Program-made: the position numbers and the translations under genes
Source: a virus
IMG/VR virus record: IMGVR_UViG_3300020166_000099
Location: 1-26,589 of that record
Reading direction: 5' to 3' (one strand)
Length of the DNA: 26,589 nt
The notes under the pieces: model-generated
The model's input: only the letters and a program-made list of their open reading frames with translations
The model's database searches: none
What the model was told of the DNA's origin: nothing
Shown: positions 23,316-26,589 of the stretch, piece after piece
Layout of the letters: the number at the start of each line of letters is the position of its first letter
How positions within the stretch are numbered: position 1 is the first letter of the stretch

Positions 23316-23355
23316 ATTTTGAATCCAGCGCGTCTACCAATTCCGCCATCCGGGC
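23316..23355 (-). other. 5' half of a tRNA-Leu(CAA) at the attachment site (attP/attL core)
   Basis: Read on the minus strand from 23355, the sequence starts GCCCGGATGGCGGAATTGG and continues through a D-arm (TAGACGCGC) and the 5' anticodon stem to the loop TTCAAAA, anticodon CAA. This is the canonical bacterial tRNA-Leu 5' half. After the loop the 3' stem strand, variable arm, T-arm and acceptor 3' strand are absent. Instead the sequence runs into the int leader. The tRNA is therefore a 40-nt fragment, as expected if recombination occurs in the anticodon loop of a tRNA-Leu gene. Confidence 0.85.
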
Positions 23356-23463
23356 AAGTTGTTGATATTCAGCAAGTTGACAGTGGTGTGTTGCAATGTT
23401 ATACTCGTTGAAATGGTCATAATGTAGCGACTTTGTGACCACTGCAACAAAAATGGAGGGACT

Positions 23464-23742
23464 ATGAAGGATTGGTTAGAAGCTCAAAAGGCTAGTGAAA
23501 ACGACATGTTAAACGCTGTATCTTTGCAGGCAAAAGAGATTGCTGAGGAGTTAATTCCACAGGTTCGATTGTGTGCATTAGAGAATGAAATGACTGCCGA
23601 TATTATTTTTCGGGTGCATTTCGAATTCGATAAGGCGAGCACTGATATCTGGTCGGAAGGAGTTGTTGAATTCCCCGCCAAGCAATCGGTATCTACAGCT
23701 TTTAGAATCGATGCCGAAAAAGAAGAAGCAGAAAAGTCCTGA
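23464..23742 (+). CDS. 92-residue protein of unknown function, early region
   Basis: A clear Shine-Dalgarno sequence (GGAGG) sits seven bases or so before ATG 23464, unlike most structural genes here. Residues 1-45 are helical and acidic (WLEAQKASENDMLNAV, AKEIAEELIPQV). Residues 45-75 form strands (TADIIFRVHFEFDKA, EGVVEFPA), and a charged tail follows. I do not recognise the family. It is divergent from int across the attachment region and overlaps the next gene by 32 nt. A regulatory or excision-related role would fit the location but has no motif support. Confidence 0.65.
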   Translation: MKDWLEAQKASENDMLNAVSLQAKEIAEELIPQVRLCALENEMTADIIFRVHFEFDKASTDIWSEGVVEFPAKQSVSTAFRIDAEKEEAEKS

Positions 23743-24022
23743 GCCAAGCAAGGTCCTAGATAAACTAGGGCTTTCAGCAGATGAAGTTCGGGCGGCGTTT
23801 TCTTTAGAGACTCCAGAGTCTCAAAAGCCTAGGAAAAAAGGATACCTATTCCTGGCGGATCAAAAGAAAATGAAAAAGCGAATGCGGTTCTATTCAAATA
23901 TGATCTTCGCACGATTCGAGGCCGGTCTGAGTCCAACTATCATAGCGGGCATTCTCGGTGTCTCCGAGGAAACTGTGCGTGTCCGTTTGCGTCGTAACGG
24001 CTATTTCTCCGTGCCCCGTTAA
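23711..24022 (+). CDS. Small basic protein with C-terminal helix-turn-helix
   Basis: ATG 23711 starts a 103-residue product (MPKKKKQKSPEP). An in-frame start 48 nt further upstream would overlap the previous gene more deeply. The N terminus is Lys-rich. About residues 60-97 form a helical HTH (FARFEAGLSPTIIAGILGVSEETVRVRLRRNG), with helix 2 at PTIIAGILG and recognition helix EETVRVRLRR. The likely role is DNA binding, such as a phage regulator or recombination directionality factor. The last 129 nt lie antisense to the end of the nuclease gene. It is the second gene of a divergent plus-strand unit with the 92-residue gene. Confidence 0.65.
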   Translation: MPKKKKQKSPEPSKVLDKLGLSADEVRAAFSLETPESQKPRKKGYLFLADQKKMKKRMRFYSNMIFARFEAGLSPTIIAGILGVSEETVRVRLRRNGYFSVPR

Positions 24023-24427
24023 TAAATCCCAACGATCGCGAAAGCGTTCGTACTGACCAACAGAGTTTTCGGCATTAGGGTAGAGCCACATGCTAACCGA
24101 CTTAAGCTCGGGGCATGGAACGATGTACCAGATGTCAGGATCGACATGAGCTACAACAATATCGATGCGATCGCAATCGATCGCTTTCTTGCTGTTGTTC
24201 CCTGTGCCCGCGGTGATTTTATACCGATCAGTCTTCCACTTTTTAACAGGTGTCTTAGTTCCTTTGATCTGAACCCGCAGAACTTCGTTTGCGTGATTCA
24301 TGACAAGCATGTCCTGAGGCAGCCCTTCCTCGATCGGACTAAAAGCGTGAAGCCCGTGCTCAAGACATTTGAGCACGAACCTCTGCTCGAACAAGGTGCC
24401 GAGCGCTTTCATTTCGGATTTAGCCAT
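23894..24427 (-). CDS. PD-(D/E)XK nuclease, Holliday-junction-resolvase-like
   Basis: I chose ATG 24427, which overlaps the primase end (ATGGCTAA), giving 177 residues. A longer frame upstream lies inside the primase gene. Landmarks are E14 (GTLFEQRF), D39 (GLPQDMLV), Q53-x-K55 (VLRVQIKGTKT) and, near residue 90, the conserved DRIDIVVAHVDPDIWYIVP. The order G..FE...L...G......P......D......VQIK....DIDh.A....WYI.P matches PDDEXK_5-type phage and intron endonucleases. Roles in such families include branch resolution or nicking during replication. The segment after RWDLL (about residue 137) reads antisense to the HTH gene and may be a non-essential tail. Confidence 0.75.
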   Translation of the reverse strand: MAKSEMKALGTLFEQRFVLKCLEHGLHAFSPIEEGLPQDMLVMNHANEVLRVQIKGTKTPVKKWKTDRYKITAGTGNNSKKAIDCDRIDIVVAHVDPDIWYIVPCPELKSVSMWLYPNAENSVGQYERFRDRWDLLTGHGEIAVTTQTDTHSFLGDTENARYDSWTQTGLESCEDHI

Positions 24428-26516
24428 TTCCAAAAATCTTCCAGCCGTATTGAACTTGATCGCTACGACCAACCCAATCAAAGCCTTTTGATGTCATGTG
24501 ACTAAGACCCCAGCCTAGCTTCTTCGGGTTGAGCTCCTTGAGAAGTACTCGATTATTCTCATTCGCGGAAAGAACAACCATCAACTCGGAACAAGTACCT
24601 TCCCAGGCATCGTCCCCGAGCGTTGCTCTGAACATAGCCAGAATCTCGATGATGTGGCTGTAGCGACTATCGGCCTTCGCAATCGCTTCAAGGCCCGGAT
24701 TGATGTATGCTTGGACTCCAAACCGTACGTCAAAGCGCTCTTGTGGAATCTCGTAGTCCAAAAGCCAACGGGCAAAGGCCGGAAGCTCTTTAGCGATTAC
24801 ATCCTTAATACCGGGAAAGAAATCATACCCGTCACGGCATTTGAAGACCATGAGTTTGTCCTTAATGCTCATGTCCAAATCAGGGAGAAGTCGCATCGAT
24901 ACCGGGTCATCATTCAATGTGCAGCTAATCCGTCCGCGCCAAAATACACGACCCGACTTCTTAAACTTACCATTGATCAGAAATGTATCATTGGCGATAT
25001 GCTCCTTCAGCTTGGCGGTAAAGGCCGTGTGCATAGCATTGCTCGCACTCGGAGCCTCATCGTCAACAAGCCAAGCACCGTATTCAAACAAATGCTCAGT
25101 CCATTCTGATTTACCGGTTAAATAATCTGATGCCTTGATCCCGCCACCAAATAACTTCCCAAGAACCTGCGTATTGAAAAAGGTCTTTCCGCAGTTAGGA
25201 GGACCAACAAGGAAGTGTGCATGGCCACGCTTAGGCTTTCCAGCATGGGCATTTGAATACGAGTAGGCTAACCAATCCAGCTCATGATTAATCTGCTCAT
25301 CTCCGAGCATGTAATTCATCCATTTCCAGATCTCGGGAAAATCCTTTTCGGGAGTAACCTCGAAATCGGTTGGGGTAATAGGTTGTACCCTTGCCGTGTT
25401 GAAATACCTACGGTTTTCATGGGTTACAATCGGGCTCTTAATAAAACAAAAAGGAAGTCCAGCCTCTACTCGTTTACCAGTAATGATCGAGTGCAATGCT
25501 CGTTTACTCTCGGATACATTCTCATTGCGTCCGGGGCGTGAGCTAAGATCGTTTCGGCATTGAAGGTCTAGAAGACATTCTTCCTTATTATTTACAAAGA
25601 ATCCACCAGACCCATCTTGAACATAATAGTTTTTTCCATCGAACCAATAGCCATCAATCGCTTTACCAATCCGTCCAACTTCAAACTGACGAACAAACGC
25701 AGGGCTCAGAACCTCGCTCCAGGTGTAGAAACCTTTCGCCATGTTGAACACTTGCATGCCTGTATCCCTGACGATCGCAGAATTAGTAGTCTTGTGCTGT
25801 CCGCCCGGATCCCAAAAGGTTGGACCGCGAGAACCTTCCACAAATTCTCCAGGCCATTGATGATCGGGCCAAGCCCGTTGAACCTCTTCGAATACGGTGT
25901 TCAATGGAATCTCAGGACCTTGTCCACGAAAGTCAGCTGACTTAGATGTTTCATACTGCCAGAAATGTAGCATGTCTGCACTGATCCGAGCTTTAGGGCT
26001 GACCGGTCGCCAATCTCCACCATGAAGCAGATAATGCTGCTTTTCAAAGTTTCCTAGATCGAAACCCCGAGCAATCGCGTCCCGTCCCTCAAGCTTCAGC
26101 TCTTTGGCCAAACGCTTCAGGAATCGTGTATTGCTCTGAGATCCGTGCATGAATAGCGGGGCCTCGAAAAACCAAACCGCATGGATGCCTCCGGAATAGC
26201 TTCGGCTAATATAATTGACTGGATATTCATGATCGATCAATCGACGGACAATTTCTTCAAACTGTTCATCCGTAAATCTAGCATCCCAATCGGCTGATAC
26301 CCCGTGCAAAAATCTGACCGGGTTATTGCTCGATACTCGCTGGTTAGGGTCAATGCCTTCACAGGTACTATAAGCTAGATACCTTGTGCTCGGCCTGGCC
26401 GCCCATTGTTTATATTCGTTGCTATCCCTAAATTCTGGGAGTTCAAAATCAACCTCCCATGGTTTGCGCTTTGATACTTGGCTAGCGCTTAAATTAGGTA
26501 TTGTAAATAAGTCCAT
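24420..26516 (-). CDS. Primase-polymerase/SF3-type helicase fusion
   Basis: This 698-residue product starts at ATG 26516 with a GAGGTGG Shine-Dalgarno-like sequence upstream. Residues about 30-190 are an archaeo-eukaryotic-type primase/PrimPol domain: D76 and D78 (ADWD), S.GGIH with H112, and D153 (ARGFD). About 385-600 is an ATPase: Walker A GPPNCGKT (438-445), Walker B WLVDDEA (near 485), a sensor Asn (TLND, 535) and Arg-rich segments consistent with a D5/SF3-like helicase. A C-terminal winged-helix-like region follows (about 610-698). The layout is that of NrS-1-like phage primase-helicases, which start and drive replication. It overlaps the nuclease gene by eight bases and the upstream gene by 23, forming one minus-strand operon. 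Confidence 0.85.
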   Translation of the reverse strand: MDLFTIPNLSASQVSKRKPWEVDFELPEFRDSNEYKQWAARPSTRYLAYSTCEGIDPNQRVSSNNPVRFLHGVSADWDARFTDEQFEEIVRRLIDHEYPVNYISRSYSGGIHAVWFFEAPLFMHGSQSNTRFLKRLAKELKLEGRDAIARGFDLGNFEKQHYLLHGGDWRPVSPKARISADMLHFWQYETSKSADFRGQGPEIPLNTVFEEVQRAWPDHQWPGEFVEGSRGPTFWDPGGQHKTTNSAIVRDTGMQVFNMAKGFYTWSEVLSPAFVRQFEVGRIGKAIDGYWFDGKNYYVQDGSGGFFVNNKEECLLDLQCRNDLSSRPGRNENVSESKRALHSIITGKRVEAGLPFCFIKSPIVTHENRRYFNTARVQPITPTDFEVTPEKDFPEIWKWMNYMLGDEQINHELDWLAYSYSNAHAGKPKRGHAHFLVGPPNCGKTFFNTQVLGKLFGGGIKASDYLTGKSEWTEHLFEYGAWLVDDEAPSASNAMHTAFTAKLKEHIANDTFLINGKFKKSGRVFWRGRISCTLNDDPVSMRLLPDLDMSIKDKLMVFKCRDGYDFFPGIKDVIAKELPAFARWLLDYEIPQERFDVRFGVQAYINPGLEAIAKADSRYSHIIEILAMFRATLGDDAWEGTCSELMVVLSANENNRVLLKELNPKKLGWGLSHMTSKGFDWVGRSDQVQYGWKIFGNG

Positions 26517-26589
26517 ATGTTTCCACCTCTTCGATTTTGCTGTCTACTTCCAACTCAAGGTCGGTCTCGTAGCAGCTTAAGTTATTAAT
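26494..26589 (-). CDS. Partial upstream gene of the replication operon (3' end only)
   Basis: The frame is open from the window edge to TAA at 26494-26496, giving 31 residues of an acidic C terminus (ETDLELEVDSKIEEVETYG). It overlaps the first 23 bases of the primase gene, and its end contains the primase Shine-Dalgarno sequence, so translation is probably coupled. Too little is visible for a function. A chance open frame cannot be excluded. Confidence 0.5.
   Translation of the reverse strand: MNNLSCYETDLELEVDSKIEEVETYGLIYNT

Larger units (their letters stand above)
23203..23439 (+). repeat. 17-bp exact direct repeats around the attachment region (candidate arm sites)
   Basis: TGTAGCGACTTTGTGAC occurs at 23203-23219, inside the 5' part of int, and again at 23423-23439, 20 bp after which the SD of the plus-strand gene begins. 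The two copies bracket the tRNA fragment. GTTGACAGTGGT (23376-23387) is nearly the reverse complement of ACCACTGCAAC (23438-23448). Such repeats near attP are typical of integrase arm sites or of operators. Confidence 0.6.

Noticed and set aside
23316-23355. Functional phage-encoded tRNA-Leu
   Set aside because: Only the 5' half up to the anticodon loop is present; no matching 3' stem, T-arm or acceptor strand follows.
23894-24481. Longer 195-codon version of the nuclease
   Set aside because: The extra 18 codons lie inside the primase coding region; the ATG at 24427 overlaps the primase stop in the usual coupling arrangement and precedes the family-like sequence.
24654-25109. Plus-strand 151-codon frame inside the primase
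   Set aside because: The minus-strand frame carries Walker A and B and primase motifs through this region, so the plus frame is a shadow.

Overview
The window is most of a tailed-phage (or integrated prophage) genome, or a metagenomic contig of one. The head and tail genes suggest a short-tailed, podovirus-like virion: an N4-gp56-type major capsid protein, an adaptor-like gene, a propeller/nozzle-like tail gene, many small fibre modules, and no visible tape measure or sheath. A tyrosine recombinase beside a tRNA-derived attachment sequence marks it as temperate or integrative. The host cannot be named. Most structural genes start without a Shine-Dalgarno sequence, often behind an A-rich leader, which suggests a host phylum where that is common (Bacteroidota and some Verrucomicrobiota, for example). 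This is weak evidence.

Positions 1-4373 hold a fibre-module array. One partial and seven complete small plus-strand genes share recombined pieces: a 14-residue GPT-repeat, a short motif ending in a DGSAWH-like sequence, and LamG-like lectin domains. Two LamG fibres are each followed by a small protein ending in SEEP(F/I). A two-gene minus-strand cassette (3824-4205) sits inside this array and pairs a small HTH protein with a paralogous fibre module. Positions 4374-5567 hold a coiled-coil fibre gene and a strong terminator.

Positions 5573-6318 look like a lysis cassette: a protein with a lipoprotein-like N terminus and a C-terminal membrane segment (unimolecular-spanin architecture), a holin-like protein, and a 46-residue Cys/Lys-rich protein. 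Positions 6424-9097 hold the scaffold candidate, the major capsid protein and a strong terminator. Positions 9115-22089 are a tightly packed run of head-completion and tail genes, often joined by TAATG or TAATATG. It includes giant beta-rich proteins of 1258, 825 and 1098 residues. The last of these carries about 21 further copies of the 14-residue repeat.

Positions 22075-26589 are the lysogeny and replication side. They hold the integrase (minus), a 40-nt 5' half of a tRNA-Leu(CAA), two small plus-strand genes (the second a likely HTH protein), and a minus-strand operon with a partial gene at the window edge, a primase-helicase and a PD-(D/E)XK nuclease. No terminase, portal or endolysin is visible, so those genes presumably lie outside the window.
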